DNA from: Paenarthrobacter nitroguajacolicus | GTDB taxonomy: Bacteria; Actinomycetota; Actinomycetes; Actinomycetales; Micrococcaceae | Reading direction: 5' to 3' | Assembly (NCBI RefSeq): GCF_007786235.1 | Contig: NZ_VNFK01000006.1 | Span: forward strand, 62,001 to 126,000 | Length of the DNA stretch: 64,000 bases | Shown here: positions 27,188 to 35,797 of the stretch, piece after piece | Layout of the letters: each line of letters starts with the position of its first letter | Numbering within the stretch: the stretch's first letter is position 1 | Made by a program: the position numbers and the translations under genes | The notes under the pieces: model-generated | The model's input: only the letters and a program-made list of their open reading frames with translations | The model's database searches: none | What the model was told of the DNA's origin: nothing

Positions 27188-27216
27188 AATATTGCGTGGA
27201 TTTCTCCACCAGGCAA
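27188..27216 (-). promoter_or_regulatory. ilvD promoter with dyad in the -35/-10 spacer
   Basis: On the minus strand TTGCCT (27211-27216), a 17-base spacer and AATATT (27188-27193). The spacer contains the perfect dyad GTGGA-N4-TCCAC (27196-27209), in a position where a bound repressor would block RNA polymerase. Confidence 0.5.
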
Positions 27217-27228
27217 TGGACTTGGGTC

Positions 27229-28161
27229 TCAAATGTTGAGACGTGACTCGTGCAGTTCCCGGGCAATCGCAGCAGCCTCGCCCTTGAGCATCTCCAGGAC
27301 ACTGGCGATCGTGGCCCGCGCAGCAACTTCCTGCCGCGCCAGCGCAACAATGCTCCTGCTCGCTTTCACTTCCGTCAGCGGCCGCAGAACCAGGCCGCGC
27401 CTGGAGCTCGCCCGGGCCGTGTACCGCGGCAGGAGGCAGATCCCGTGGCCCGCACCCACCAAAGCCTCCAATACGCGCAGATCCGGATACCGCTGGCCCC
27501 TGCGGGCCTGCCTGCCCGCGTGGAGCTCGATCTGGCGAAGAACCGTGTCGAAGGGAAATCCCTCCGGGACACCAATCCAGGGGTAGTCGACAACATCCTC
27601 GGGGCTCAGCCGCGCCTTGGCTGCCAGGGGATGCCCCACCGGCATGGCGACGTCCAGGGCCTCCTCCAGCAACGGCACCACCGTAAGCCCGCGACGGGCA
27701 AAAACCTCCGGCCCATCCACGCTGTGCGCAAGGACGATGTCGTAGTCGGCCACCAAGGGAGCAAAATGCGCTGTTCCAGGGTCCTCGAAATGGGCATCGA
27801 AAGTGAGCCCTTCCACGGCCGAAACCCGGTGGAGCACCCCAGGCAGCAGCATTTCCGCAGCGCTGGGGAAGAAAGCCGCCGAAACACGGGTCTGCCAGCC
27901 CTTCCGGTACGTGTCGATGGTTGACTCCGCACGGGCCATGGCAGTGGCGATGTCCGAGGCTGCTGCGGCCATGGCCAGCCCGGCTTCCGTCAGCTGAACG
28001 CCCCTGCCAACTTTCTCCACCAAAACAACGCCGATCTCAGCCTGCAACGTCTTCAATTGCTGGGAAACAGCCGAGGCCGTGACATTCATGGCGTCGGCCG
28101 TGGCACCGACGCTTTGCCTGTCCGCCAATTCGCGCAGAACCTGCAGCCTTTTGAAGTCCAT
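27229..28161 (-). CDS. LysR-family transcriptional regulator
   Basis: A 310-residue LysR-type regulator. The N-terminal winged helix shows RLQVLRELADRQSVGATADAMNVTASAVSQQLKTLQAEIG (residues 5-44), followed by a substrate-binding-type effector domain. The gene lies 109 bases upstream of ilvD on the same strand and divergent from the sunset-domain gene. Regulation of either neighbour is possible. A TAGTCT hexamer 6 bases before the ATG suggests a leaderless mRNA, and a dyad at 28185-28206 may be its own operator. Confidence 0.9.
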   Translation of the reverse strand: MDFKRLQVLRELADRQSVGATADAMNVTASAVSQQLKTLQAEIGVVLVEKVGRGVQLTEAGLAMAAAASDIATAMARAESTIDTYRKGWQTRVSAAFFPSAAEMLLPGVLHRVSAVEGLTFDAHFEDPGTAHFAPLVADYDIVLAHSVDGPEVFARRGLTVVPLLEEALDVAMPVGHPLAAKARLSPEDVVDYPWIGVPEGFPFDTVLRQIELHAGRQARRGQRYPDLRVLEALVGAGHGICLLPRYTARASSRRGLVLRPLTEVKASRSIVALARQEVAARATIASVLEMLKGEAAAIARELHESRLNI

Positions 28162-28167
28162 GGAGCC

Positions 28168-28206
28168 AGACTAGGCGACACAGAGTAATTCCGATCTGCG
28201 GATTAC
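28168..28206 (-). promoter_or_regulatory. LysR gene promoter and candidate autoregulatory dyad
   Basis: TAGTCT (28168-28173, minus strand) is the -10. Upstream, 28185-28206 on the plus strand reads GTAATTCCG-N4-CGGATTAC, an imperfect dyad covering the -35 position, as expected for LysR autorepression. It also lies in the gap to the divergent gene at 28340. Confidence 0.45.
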
Positions 28207-28339
28207 CAATACCCACAATCACTAAGCAAACTGATCACTTGGTGCAAACCAGCAGGTCAAACGCTGGACAGCCCATTGGCAGGCACGTAACGTCGGAAAT
28301 ACCACGAGCTGCACCCCTGCAAGCAGAAGGGCATCCGCC

Positions 28340-29326
28340 ATGGATTGGTTAATTTGGGTCATTGTCATTGTTTTGGTCGTCGCGATTGTTTGGTGGCTCA
28401 TGAGTCGCAACAAGGCACAAAATTCCACCACAACCCAAGCTGCGGCGCCTGCGGCGATGGAGCCCAGCAATACTTCATCAATGCCTGATCCTGCCGCCAC
28501 GGCAGCAGGCGTGGCCGGCTTGGCCGGAGTAACGAACCTGGGGAAGGCGGCCGCCGAGGGCAGCGGTCCGACCACCGACGAATCAGGCACTCGCGAATCA
28601 CCGGCCGATGAACCCACCGGGGACGAGCCTGTACTGGACGGCTCTCCAGCACGCCAGGAACCCCACAGCTCCTCCCCCGCCAGCGGCGTCGCCGGGACCG
28701 AAACAAATACCGCCGTCGTCGATTCACCGGATGAAGGCCCCTCCGACACCCAGCCGGCCGCCACCCCGGGACTGACCGTGGCGGAGCCGGTCATTGCCAC
28801 GCCCGTAGTTGAAGAACCCGTGGTTGACGAGCCGGTGGTGGATACCGATGCAAAACTGCACGCGGCCGATGCCGGCGACGTGGACGACTGGGGCGCGGGT
28901 TCTGCTGCGGCGGTCACGGCCGACGATGTCACCCGCGCCGAGGAGGCGGCGGAGAAAGACAAAGCCGAGGACAAAGCGGAGTGGGAATCATCATGGACAG
29001 ATGAGAGCGGTGCCCCAGTCCACCACCACGAGTACACCGACGCGCATGCTCCCACCCTGCCAGGCGCCGAATCTGCCGCGGCCGAGGATTCCGGGACTGC
29101 AGCGGACACAGGACCTGCGGGGCACCTGGCCGTCGACCACCCTTACGGCACGGGTTCTTCAAGTGCAGCCGGAGACGGCTATCCGGTGAAGGCCTCCGCT
29201 ACGGACATGACCTATCACGACGAAGACAGCGCCGGCTATGGCGACGTGGCGGCGGATGTCTGGTTCGAATCCGCCGCGCACGCAGAAGCCGCCGGATTCC
29301 GGCCGCCACGGCGCAGTCGGCACTGA
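28340..29326 (+). CDS. Membrane-anchored sunset-domain protein
   Basis: A 328-residue protein. One N-terminal membrane helix (residues 3-20, IWVIVIVLVVAIVWWLM) is followed by a long acidic, proline/alanine-rich, probably disordered linker (residues 25-275) with VVEEPVVDEPVV-type repeats. The C-terminus (about 284-325: YPVKASATDMTYHDEDSAGYG..VWFESAAHAEAAGFR) matches the sunset-domain pattern, whose biochemical role is poorly known. The ribosome site is AGAAGG. The helix should place the linker outside or inside the cell depending on orientation; this is unresolved. It is divergent from the LysR regulator. A long open frame on the opposite strand is a compositional shadow. Confidence 0.75.
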   Translation: MDWLIWVIVIVLVVAIVWWLMSRNKAQNSTTTQAAAPAAMEPSNTSSMPDPAATAAGVAGLAGVTNLGKAAAEGSGPTTDESGTRESPADEPTGDEPVLDGSPARQEPHSSSPASGVAGTETNTAVVDSPDEGPSDTQPAATPGLTVAEPVIATPVVEEPVVDEPVVDTDAKLHAADAGDVDDWGAGSAAAVTADDVTRAEEAAEKDKAEDKAEWESSWTDESGAPVHHHEYTDAHAPTLPGAESAAAEDSGTAADTGPAGHLAVDHPYGTGSSSAAGDGYPVKASATDMTYHDEDSAGYGDVAADVWFESAAHAEAAGFRPPRRSRH

Positions 29327-29348
29327 TTCGAACGCAGTGGCCACCACC

Positions 29349-30533
29349 ATGGGCAGGCACCCAGCGAAACGCGGCAACCACCGCACGCGCTTGGGGACTG
29401 CCCCTGCGTTGGCAATGATCCTGATGCTTGCCGCGTGTACCGGCAGTCCGTCCTCCCCGGGGACAGCGGCCACGCCCGGCGGGACGGCTGGCTCCTCCAG
29501 CGCTGGTCCTACTGCGGGCACAGGTCCTACTGCTGGCGCCGGCCCTGCTGCTGGCGCCGGGACTCCGGCGCGGACGCCGGAGGTCGTCGAGAAGCTCGAC
29601 GTCGGACTGCAGCTGCCATGGTCTGCAGTGTTCCTGCCCGACGGCACAGCGGTAATTTCCGAGCGCGATTCCGCACAGGTCAAGAGCATCCGCGACGGCC
29701 AAGCAACCACCATTGGCGAGGTTGCCGACGTCGACCCCGGCGGCGAGGGGGGGTTGCTGGGCCTTGCATTGTCACCCGCCTTCCAGGCCGACCAGTGGCT
29801 CTATGCCTACTTCACTTCAGCGAGCGACAACCGGATTGCGAGGATGAGGCTGGCCGAGGATGCGGGTGGCACGTTGAGCCTTGGCGAGGCCGAAGTGATC
29901 TTCTCCGGGATGCCCAAGGCATCAACACACAACGGCGGCCGAATCCGCTTTGGCCCCGACGGATTCCTTTACGTTGGGACCGGCGATTCACAGCGCCGGG
30001 AACAGCCCCAGGACACCACTGCCCTGGGCGGAAAGATCCTCCGACTGACCCCGGAAGGACGACCCGCGCCGGGGAATCCCTTCGGCGACAATCCCGTCTA
30101 CAGCTATGGGCACCGGAATGTTCAAGGATTGGCTTGGGACAGCGAAGGCCGACTTTGGGCAAGCGAGTTCGGTCCGGACGTGGACGACGAACTGAACCTG
30201 ATCACGCCGGGAGGCAACTACGGGTGGCCAACCGTGACCGGCGCGCCGGGCAGGAACGGTCTGATCGACGCCAAGGTGGTGTGGCCTTCAACGTCCGAGG
30301 CGTCGCCCAGCGGACTGGAAATAGTGGACGGCGTCGCCTACACCGGAGCCCTCCGAGGTCAACGGCTGTGGGCGGTCCCCCTCAACGGTGAATCCGCCGG
30401 CACTCCTGTGGCTTACTTCACAGGACAATATGGGCGACTGAGGGACGTGGCACGAGCCCCCGACGGGGCCATCTGGGTCCTCAGCAACAACAGAAACCCT
30501 GATTTTGCGCTGATTTTGCGGGCCGGATCCTGA
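29349..30533 (+). CDS. PQQ-dependent sugar dehydrogenase-like lipoprotein
   Basis: A 394-residue secreted lipoprotein. The signal peptide ends at lipobox LAAC (MILMLAACTG), followed by a Gly/Ala/Pro/Thr linker and a six-bladed beta-propeller of the soluble glucose dehydrogenase/sorbosone dehydrogenase type. Family segments are LPWSAVFLPDG, GEGGLLGLALSPAF, NGGRIRFGPDGFLYVGTGD, YGHRNVQGLAWD, WASEFGPDVDDELN and GGNYGWP. Likely role: oxidation of a sugar or aldose at the cell surface, with cofactor uncertain. ATG 29349 places the signal peptide properly; GTG 29337 is an alternative. It starts 22 bases after the sunset-domain gene and may be co-transcribed with it. Confidence 0.85.
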   Translation: MGRHPAKRGNHRTRLGTAPALAMILMLAACTGSPSSPGTAATPGGTAGSSSAGPTAGTGPTAGAGPAAGAGTPARTPEVVEKLDVGLQLPWSAVFLPDGTAVISERDSAQVKSIRDGQATTIGEVADVDPGGEGGLLGLALSPAFQADQWLYAYFTSASDNRIARMRLAEDAGGTLSLGEAEVIFSGMPKASTHNGGRIRFGPDGFLYVGTGDSQRREQPQDTTALGGKILRLTPEGRPAPGNPFGDNPVYSYGHRNVQGLAWDSEGRLWASEFGPDVDDELNLITPGGNYGWPTVTGAPGRNGLIDAKVVWPSTSEASPSGLEIVDGVAYTGALRGQRLWAVPLNGESAGTPVAYFTGQYGRLRDVARAPDGAIWVLSNNRNPDFALILRAGS

Positions 30534-30650
30534 GTCACCCATGGGCGGGGGTGCGGATTTCACACTTCGGGAAAAGTCGTGTAGAGTTACATGTCGTTGC
30601 GGAGATCGCCGAGGAAATAAACGCCCTTCGGTTGGTTGAATTCAACAGCT

Positions 30651-30726
30651 GCACCTCTAGCTCAACTGGCAGAGCAATTGACTCTTAATCAATGGGTTCC
30701 GGGTTCGAGTCCCGGGGGGTGCACCA
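30651..30726 (+). tRNA. tRNA-Lys (anticodon CTT), copy 1
   Basis: A complete cloverleaf with an encoded 3' CCA. The acceptor GCACCTC pairs with GGGGTGC, the anticodon arm is TTGA-CTCTTAA-TCAA with CTT, and the T-loop is TTCGAGT. The sequence is identical to copy 2 at 30921. A perfect terminator follows at once. Confidence 0.96.
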
Positions 30727-30731
30727 AAGAG

Positions 30732-30769
30732 AAGGACTTGGAGTGGATATTCACTCCAAGTCCTTTTTT
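30732..30769 (+). terminator. Intrinsic terminator after tRNA-Lys copy 1
   Basis: A 12-bp or longer perfect stem GGACTTGGAGTG/CACTCCAAGTCC with a six-base loop, followed by TTTTTT. Confidence 0.95.
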
Positions 30770-30920
30770 GCTTTAAAGACTCCGGAGATTGACCATCACG
30801 TGGCATTCATCACGACCCCTGCCCAGTGGTCGGAAGTGGGCAAAAAGTGGTGTAGTGTTATTTGTCGTTGCGGAGGTCAGCGAGGAATGCGAATTCCTTG
30901 AACAGGCCGAAACAATTGCT

Positions 30921-30996
30921 GCACCTCTAGCTCAACTGGCAGAGCAATTGACTCTTAATCAATGGGTTCCGGGTTCGAGTCCCGGGGGGTGCACCA
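30921..30996 (+). tRNA. tRNA-Lys (anticodon CTT), copy 2
   Basis: Identical to copy 1 over all 76 bases, including CCA. It is 194 bases downstream on the same strand, with its own leader and terminator, so it is a separate transcription unit. Confidence 0.96.
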
Positions 30997-31000
30997 AAGG

Positions 31001-31039
31001 AAAAGGCTCCGAATCGCTTGTTGCGATCCGGAGCCTTTT
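31001..31039 (+). terminator. Intrinsic terminator after tRNA-Lys copy 2
   Basis: A 17-bp stem with one mismatch (AAAAGGCTCCGAATCGC and GCGATCCGGAGCCTTTT) and a five-base loop, ending in CTTTTCTG. Confidence 0.9.
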
Positions 31040-31107
31040 CTGTTCTCTGGCCGAATTCTGTTCCCTGCCCGCAGCCTCCTAAAAGCCCTCCAAGCAACAG
31101 GCCGCTG

Positions 31108-31575
31108 TCAGGATTGTGGCAAGTCGGAGTCAATACCCCGGGGTTCCTGCTCCGGCGCCGGCAGGCCCGCCAGCCCACGGACCACGATCCTGAGCTCATC
31201 GCGTAGCCGCGCCGTGTCAACAGCAACAGGAGCCAAGACGTCCTGCTCAAGCTTGACCGCCTCCTCGAGGGCGGCAATACCGGCCTCAGTGAGGGTCACG
31301 ACGTGGCTCCGGCGGTCGGAGTCACTGCGGTGGCGCGTGACGTGGCCGTGCAACTCCAGCCTCGCGAGGGTGGTGCCCATCGTCTGCGCCTTGACTCGAG
31401 CAACCTCGGCCAGGGCCGCCTGCGTAATTGCACCCTTGGCCGCAAGCACCTGCATCGCAATGACACCGGCGTGGGTAAGGCCGATGGACTTCAATTTTTC
31501 GTTCCACGAGATTTCAACCAAGCGCGCAGCTGTCGAAAGCAATCGGGTAGTGGGCCATCTCTCCATATCTGGCAT
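31108..31575 (-). CDS. MarR-family transcriptional regulator
   Basis: A 155-residue winged-helix regulator. The MarR core runs from LTHAGVIAMQVLAAKGAITQAALAEVARVKAQTMGTTLARLELHGHV to the wing HRSDSDRRSHVVTLTEAG (about residues 33-100). It is divergent from the Bcp peroxiredoxin gene with an 85-base gap, so it may control that gene in response to oxidants or phenolics; this is inference. TATACT six bases upstream of ATG 31575 suggests a leaderless transcript. Confidence 0.88.
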   Translation of the reverse strand: MPDMERWPTTRLLSTAARLVEISWNEKLKSIGLTHAGVIAMQVLAAKGAITQAALAEVARVKAQTMGTTLARLELHGHVTRHRSDSDRRSHVVTLTEAGIAALEEAVKLEQDVLAPVAVDTARLRDELRIVVRGLAGLPAPEQEPRGIDSDLPQS

Positions 31576-31581
31576 GCCGAC

Positions 31582-31587
31582 AGTATA
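31582..31587 (-). promoter_or_regulatory. -10 hexamer for the MarR gene
   Basis: TATACT on the minus strand, six bases (GTCGGC) before the ATG at 31575. Confidence 0.5.
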
Positions 31588-31660
31588 TGCGCGTCAGGGG
31601 TGATGACGCGGCTTCTCCCCTCTAAACTGGGAAATCGCGATCGTAAGCAAGGAGCATATT

Positions 31661-32134
31661 TTGACTGAACGACTTATCCCGGGCGACGTTGCCCCAAACT
31701 TCACCCTCAAAGACCAAAGCGGCAATGACGTCAGCTTGTCCGACTTCAGTGGGCGAAAGACCATCGTGTATTTCTACCCGGCGGCCTCCACGCCAGGGTG
31801 CACCAAGGAAGCCTGCGATTTCCGTGACACGCTCGGATCCCTGCAGGCAGCCGGCTACGAGGTGGTGGGCGTCTCCCCCGATCCCGTCAAGGCATTGGCC
31901 AAGTTCGCAGAAGAGGAACTCCTGACGTTCCCGCTCTTGTCGGATGAGGACCACGCCGTGGCCGAAACCTACGGTGCGTGGGGCGAGAAGAAGAACTACG
32001 GACGGACCTACATGGGACTGATCCGCTCCACGGTTGTCGTTGACCCGGATGGCACGGTGTCCCTGGCGCAGTACAACGTCCGCGCCACCGGGCACGTGGC
32101 AAAGCTTCGCCGGGACCTCAAGCTGGACAAGTAG
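31661..32134 (+). CDS. bcp: Thioredoxin-dependent peroxiredoxin (Bcp/PrxQ)
   Basis: A 157-residue cytoplasmic peroxidase that reduces hydrogen peroxide and organic hydroperoxides. The peroxidatic cysteine C47 and resolving cysteine C52 lie in STPGCTKEACDFRD, the PrxQ spacing of four residues between them. Flanking FTLKDQSGNDVSLSDF and VVVDPDGTV are typical. The start is TTG 31661: AAGGAG lies 7 bases before it and no better codon is in frame nearby. The divergent MarR gene is a candidate regulator. Confidence 0.92.
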   Translation: MTERLIPGDVAPNFTLKDQSGNDVSLSDFSGRKTIVYFYPAASTPGCTKEACDFRDTLGSLQAAGYEVVGVSPDPVKALAKFAEEELLTFPLLSDEDHAVAETYGAWGEKKNYGRTYMGLIRSTVVVDPDGTVSLAQYNVRATGHVAKLRRDLKLDK

Positions 32135-32195
32135 CGGGTACACTGGAGGCCGGTATATGGCAGGTCCGCTCTCGCGGTGGTCCCATTGCCAGCCA

Positions 32196-32277
32196 GCGCG
32201 AGTGGTGAAATTGGCAGACACGCAGGATTTAGGTTCCTGTGCCTTCGGGCGTGGGGGTTCAAGTCCCCCCTTGCGCA
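32196..32277 (+). tRNA. tRNA-Leu (anticodon TAG)
   Basis: An 82-nt class II cloverleaf. The acceptor GCGCGAG pairs with CTTGCGC (one wobble), the anticodon arm CAGGA-TTTAGGT-TCCTG places TAG in the loop, the long variable arm is TGCCTTCGGGCGT, and the T-loop is TTCAAGT. CCA is not encoded. A terminator follows about 40 bases later. Confidence 0.95.
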
Positions 32278-32316
32278 CAGTACTGGTACCCAAGCAGAGT
32301 GGCTTGGAACCAGGTG

Positions 32317-32352
32317 AATACCCCCGGTTGAAGAACCGGGGGTATTTTATTT
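32317..32352 (+). terminator. Intrinsic terminator after tRNA-Leu
   Basis: A perfect stem AATACCCCCGGTT/AACCGGGGGTATT with loop GAAG, followed by TTATTT. Confidence 0.9.
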
Positions 32353-32477
32353 CCTCAAGCAGCGGGGAGAGCTTCCTGTGGATGCGCTGGGAAGTGCACT
32401 CAGGACGTTCAATTAGACTGGAATGCGGTCTGGCCGAAGCCGGCCACAGCACTTCCAACCGGCTTGAGGGGACAAGA

Positions 32478-34145
32478 GTGGCAAGCAGCAAGATGCGGCG
32501 CCTGACCGTACAGTTCGGAGCCGTCTTTGTGGCTTTGGGACTGACAGCGTGCACGGGAACGCCGGGGCCTCCCCCGTCCTCGTCCGCCAGCGGAACCGCT
32601 GCTGCCGAGCCTGCTGCCACCTTCAACTTTGGGACGGCGTCCATGCCCTTGGGCTTGGATCCCGCCATGACCGCTGATTCGGAGTCCTACCGGGTCACCC
32701 GCCAAGTCCTTGAGGGGCTGGTGGGGGTGGATGGCGAAACAGGGCAGACCACTCCCCTCCTCGCTACGGAGTGGAAGGACAGCAATAACGGGCTCAGCTA
32801 CGATTTCACGCTGCGGTCCAACGTGACCTTCCACGACGGTACTCCGCTGGATGCCACGGCTGTCTGCGCCAACTTCAACCGCTGGTTCACGTTCCCTTCA
32901 GACCTGCGCAAGCAAGCCCCGGGCATTTCATTTCAAAGCGTTTTCAAGGCTTACTCGGACGAGCCGGTTTTCTCCATCTTCAAGGACTGCAAGGTAATTA
33001 ATGCCAGCGACGTCCAGATCAACCTGACCAGACCCTTCACCGGATTCCTCCAGGCGCTGACGCTGCCGGCCTTCGCGATTTCTTCGCCGGCGGCACTTGA
33101 AGCCCAGAAAGCCAATGTCCTGGATCAGGTCCGGAATGGCCAGTCCGTTTCTGCCTACGCCGGCCATCCGGTAGGTACCGGCCCCTATCAGTTCAGCGCC
33201 TGGGACGCTGACAAAGTCACCCTGTCCAGCTACAAGGGCTACTGGGGCAACCGGGGCCAAATAGCAACCATCAACTTCATTCCTTACGACCGTGCGGAGA
33301 CACGCCAGCAGGCCCTGCTGGATGGAAAGATCGATGCCTACGACCTCGTCACCTCGGGAACGTTTGACCAGCTGGTCAAGAAGGGTGTCCAAATCATCCA
33401 GCGCGACCCCTTCTCCGTGATGTACCTGGGAATCAACCAGGCCGTTGCACCGTTGGAGAAGCCCGAGGTCCGCCAGGCTATCGAGATGGCCATCGACAAG
33501 GAAGCGCTGATCCGCAAGTTCTTCATCGACAACACTGCCCAAGCTTCCCAGTTCGTGCCCCCCAAGCTCAGCGGATTCAACAACAATGCTCCTTCGTTGG
33601 GGTACAACCCGGAGAAAGCCAAAGAACTGCTGGCAAAGGCCGGGTACAAGGGCGAAGAGCTGAAGTTCTACTATCCGCTCAACGCCACAAGGGCCTACAT
33701 GCCCACTCCGGAAAAGATCTACGCCGAGATCAGCCGCCAACTGGTAGCGGTGGGCTTCAACATCAAACCTGTGCCCGTGGACTGGGAGCAGGGCTACCTG
33801 CAGAAAGTTCAGTCGCCGGGTGATCGCGCCCTGCACCTGCTCGGTTGGAACGGCTCCTACGCCGACGCCGACAACTTCCTGGGGCCCTTGTTCGGAGAGA
33901 CCCGGGCAGAGTTCGGCTATTCGGATTCGGAAGTCTTCCACAAGATCGAACGTGCCCGGGCCATGCCGGACGGCGATGACCGGAACGCCCAGTATCAGGC
34001 GATCAACGCAGAGATCGCGGCATCGGTACCAGCTGTCCCGATTGCCTTCCCCATCTCCGCCCTGGCCCTGTCAGACAAGGTGGAAAGCTACCCCGCTTCC
34101 CCTGTCCTCAACGAAGTTTTCACGAACGTCCGCTTAAAGCCTTGA
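32478..34145 (+). CDS. ABC transporter substrate-binding lipoprotein, family 5 (peptide/nickel type)
   Basis: A 555-residue extracellular lipoprotein. The signal peptide ends in lipobox LTAC (VALGLTACTG), followed by a Pro/Ser linker. SBP family 5 features are PLGLDPAMTADSESYRVTRQVLEGLVG, YDFTLRSNVTFHDGTPLDATAV, HPVGTGPYQFSAWD and PEVRQAIEMAIDKEALI. These proteins deliver oligopeptides, nickel-chelates or similar solutes to an ABC permease. No permease or ATPase gene is next to it, so it is an orphan here. The GTG at 32478 is chosen because GAGGGGAC lies 5-6 bases upstream; a long open frame running in from 32034 is spurious and crosses tRNA-Leu. Confidence 0.88.
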   Translation: MASSKMRRLTVQFGAVFVALGLTACTGTPGPPPSSSASGTAAAEPAATFNFGTASMPLGLDPAMTADSESYRVTRQVLEGLVGVDGETGQTTPLLATEWKDSNNGLSYDFTLRSNVTFHDGTPLDATAVCANFNRWFTFPSDLRKQAPGISFQSVFKAYSDEPVFSIFKDCKVINASDVQINLTRPFTGFLQALTLPAFAISSPAALEAQKANVLDQVRNGQSVSAYAGHPVGTGPYQFSAWDADKVTLSSYKGYWGNRGQIATINFIPYDRAETRQQALLDGKIDAYDLVTSGTFDQLVKKGVQIIQRDPFSVMYLGINQAVAPLEKPEVRQAIEMAIDKEALIRKFFIDNTAQASQFVPPKLSGFNNNAPSLGYNPEKAKELLAKAGYKGEELKFYYPLNATRAYMPTPEKIYAEISRQLVAVGFNIKPVPVDWEQGYLQKVQSPGDRALHLLGWNGSYADADNFLGPLFGETRAEFGYSDSEVFHKIERARAMPDGDDRNAQYQAINAEIAASVPAVPIAFPISALALSDKVESYPASPVLNEVFTNVRLKP

Positions 34146-34224
34146 CGATTCCCCGCAATTTCAGTATTGAGTCTGCACGGGGATATTCTGTAGCAGCCAG
34201 TGCCGCCGCTAACGGAGATTGATT

Positions 34225-35730
34225 GTGACCTTCATTTCCAAGACTCAACATGCCGACGTCGTCCTGATTGGCGGCGGAATCATGAGTGCCACCCTCGGTG
34301 CGTTCATCAAGCAACTTGAACCCACCTGGACCATCTCCCTGTTCGAACGACTCGACGAAGCGGGGCTCGAGAGCTCCGGTCCGTGGAACAACGCCGGCAC
34401 GGGGCATGCTGCGCTGTGTGAGCTTAACTACTCCCCCGCAGCCAAGGACGGTTCCGTTGACCCGTCCAAGGCGCTGCACATCAACGAACAGTTCCAGCTT
34501 TCACGCCAGTTCTGGTCCCACTTGGTGGACAGCAATGTCATCGGATCCCCCAAGGGCTTCATCAACACCGTTCCACACATGAGCTTCGTCATTGGCGATG
34601 ACCACGCGAACTTCCTGAAGACCCGCTACGAGGCACTCAAGCCGAATACGCTGTTCCGGAGCATGGAGTACACCGAGGACCAGGCCCAGATCGCCAAGTG
34701 GGCCCCGCTGATCGTCAAGGGTCGCGACCCCAAGCAGCGCGTTGCCGCCACCCGCGCGGCTGAGGGCACCGACGTCGACTTCGGTGCGCTGACGCGTGAA
34801 CTGACCGGTTACCTTCAGGGCAGCGGCGCCGAGGTCAACTACGGCCACGACGTCACCAACATCCACCGCGCAGCAGGCGGCGGCTGGGACCTCTCCATCA
34901 AGCACCCCAAGTCCGGTGAGCACGGCCGTATCCACGCGAACTTTGTCTTCGTCGGCGCCGGCGGCGGCGCCCTCCATCTCCTGCAGGCATCCGGCATTCC
35001 GGAAAGCAAGGGCTACGGCGGCTTCCCTGTATCCGGCCAGTTCTTCCGCTGCACTGACGACGCCATCACGTCCCAGCACAGTGCCAAGGTCTACGGCCAG
35101 GCCTCTGTTGGCGCCCCTCCGATGTCCGTTCCCCACCTCGATACCCGGTACGTGGACGGCAAGCGTTCCCTCCTCTTCGGCCCGTACGCCGGATTCTCAA
35201 CCAACTTCCTAAAGACCTCCAGCTACCTGGACCTTCCACTGTCCATCCGTCCGGGAAACATCATCCCCATGCTGGCAGTGGCCAAGGACAACATGGACCT
35301 CACGGCCTACCTCATCAAGGAGGTTGCCAAGCGGCATGAGGCCAAGGTGGAGTCGCTGCGCGAGTACTACCCCGAGGCAGCTGGCGGTAATTGGGAATTG
35401 ATCACTGCCGGCCAGCGTGTGCAGATCATCAAGAAGCACCCTCAGAAGGGCGGCGTCCTGCAGTTCGGCACCGAGGTCATTGCTTCCCGCGACGGATCCA
35501 TCGGCGCCCTGCTGGGTGCTTCGCCGGGTGCTTCCACAGCCGTGCCGATCATGATCGAACTGCTGCAGAAGTCCTTCCCCAAGAACTTCAAGGGGTGGCA
35601 GTCCAAGCTCAAGGACATGATGCCGGGCTACGGGGTCAAGCTCAACGAGAACCCCGACCTCGCCGCCGAACTGGAAGCAAGCACCGCGCGGTCCCTGCAG
35701 CTGGAAGTGGCCAACGCCGTCCAAAGCTAG
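34225..35730 (+). CDS. mqo: Malate:quinone oxidoreductase Mqo
   Basis: A 501-residue FAD enzyme that oxidises malate to oxaloacetate and passes electrons to the quinone pool at the inner face of the membrane, replacing or supplementing malate dehydrogenase in the TCA cycle. The FAD-binding start is [24 protein letters not shown]. Family segments are [74 protein letters not shown] and [21 protein letters not shown] 34225 is favoured because GGAG lies 7 bases before it; TTG 34219 is the alternative. Confidence 0.95.
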   Translation: MTFISKTQHADVVLIGGGIMSATLGAFIKQLEPTWTISLFERLDEAGLESSGPWNNAGTGHAALCELNYSPAAKDGSVDPSKALHINEQFQLSRQFWSHLVDSNVIGSPKGFINTVPHMSFVIGDDHANFLKTRYEALKPNTLFRSMEYTEDQAQIAKWAPLIVKGRDPKQRVAATRAAEGTDVDFGALTRELTGYLQGSGAEVNYGHDVTNIHRAAGGGWDLSIKHPKSGEHGRIHANFVFVGAGGGALHLLQASGIPESKGYGGFPVSGQFFRCTDDAITSQHSAKVYGQASVGAPPMSVPHLDTRYVDGKRSLLFGPYAGFSTNFLKTSSYLDLPLSIRPGNIIPMLAVAKDNMDLTAYLIKEVAKRHEAKVESLREYYPEAAGGNWELITAGQRVQIIKKHPQKGGVLQFGTEVIASRDGSIGALLGASPGASTAVPIMIELLQKSFPKNFKGWQSKLKDMMPGYGVKLNENPDLAAELEASTARSLQLEVANAVQS

Positions 35731-35797
35731 GCGACACCCGGGGCTGCGGCCGGTTCCCGTCAGACGAATCGTTTCGTAGACCTCAGGAGTCAATGCA

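Larger units (their letters stand above)
30572..30996 (+). repeat. Tandem duplication of a tRNA-Lys gene with its leader
   Basis: Two units, starting near 30572 and 30843, share a leader (AAAAGTsGTGTAG..GTCGTTGCGGAGrTC.GCGAGGAA) and an identical tRNA-Lys, but have unrelated terminators and diverged spacers. Each leader has a TAGNGT hexamer (30582-30587 and 30853-30858), a candidate -10. Confidence 0.8.

Noticed and set aside
28222..29109. 295-residue Ser/Ala-rich frame opposite the sunset-domain gene
   Set aside because: Composition reflects the low-complexity linker on the other strand. The plus-strand protein has a membrane helix and a recognisable C-terminal domain.
29435..30391. Second open frame inside the PQQ-type lipoprotein gene
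   Set aside because: No start context and Arg/Pro-rich out-of-frame composition; the lipoprotein frame has a signal peptide and family motifs.
32034..32477. Upstream extension of the substrate-binding protein frame
   Set aside because: It runs through the peroxiredoxin end, tRNA-Leu and a terminator, so the true start is the GTG at 32478.
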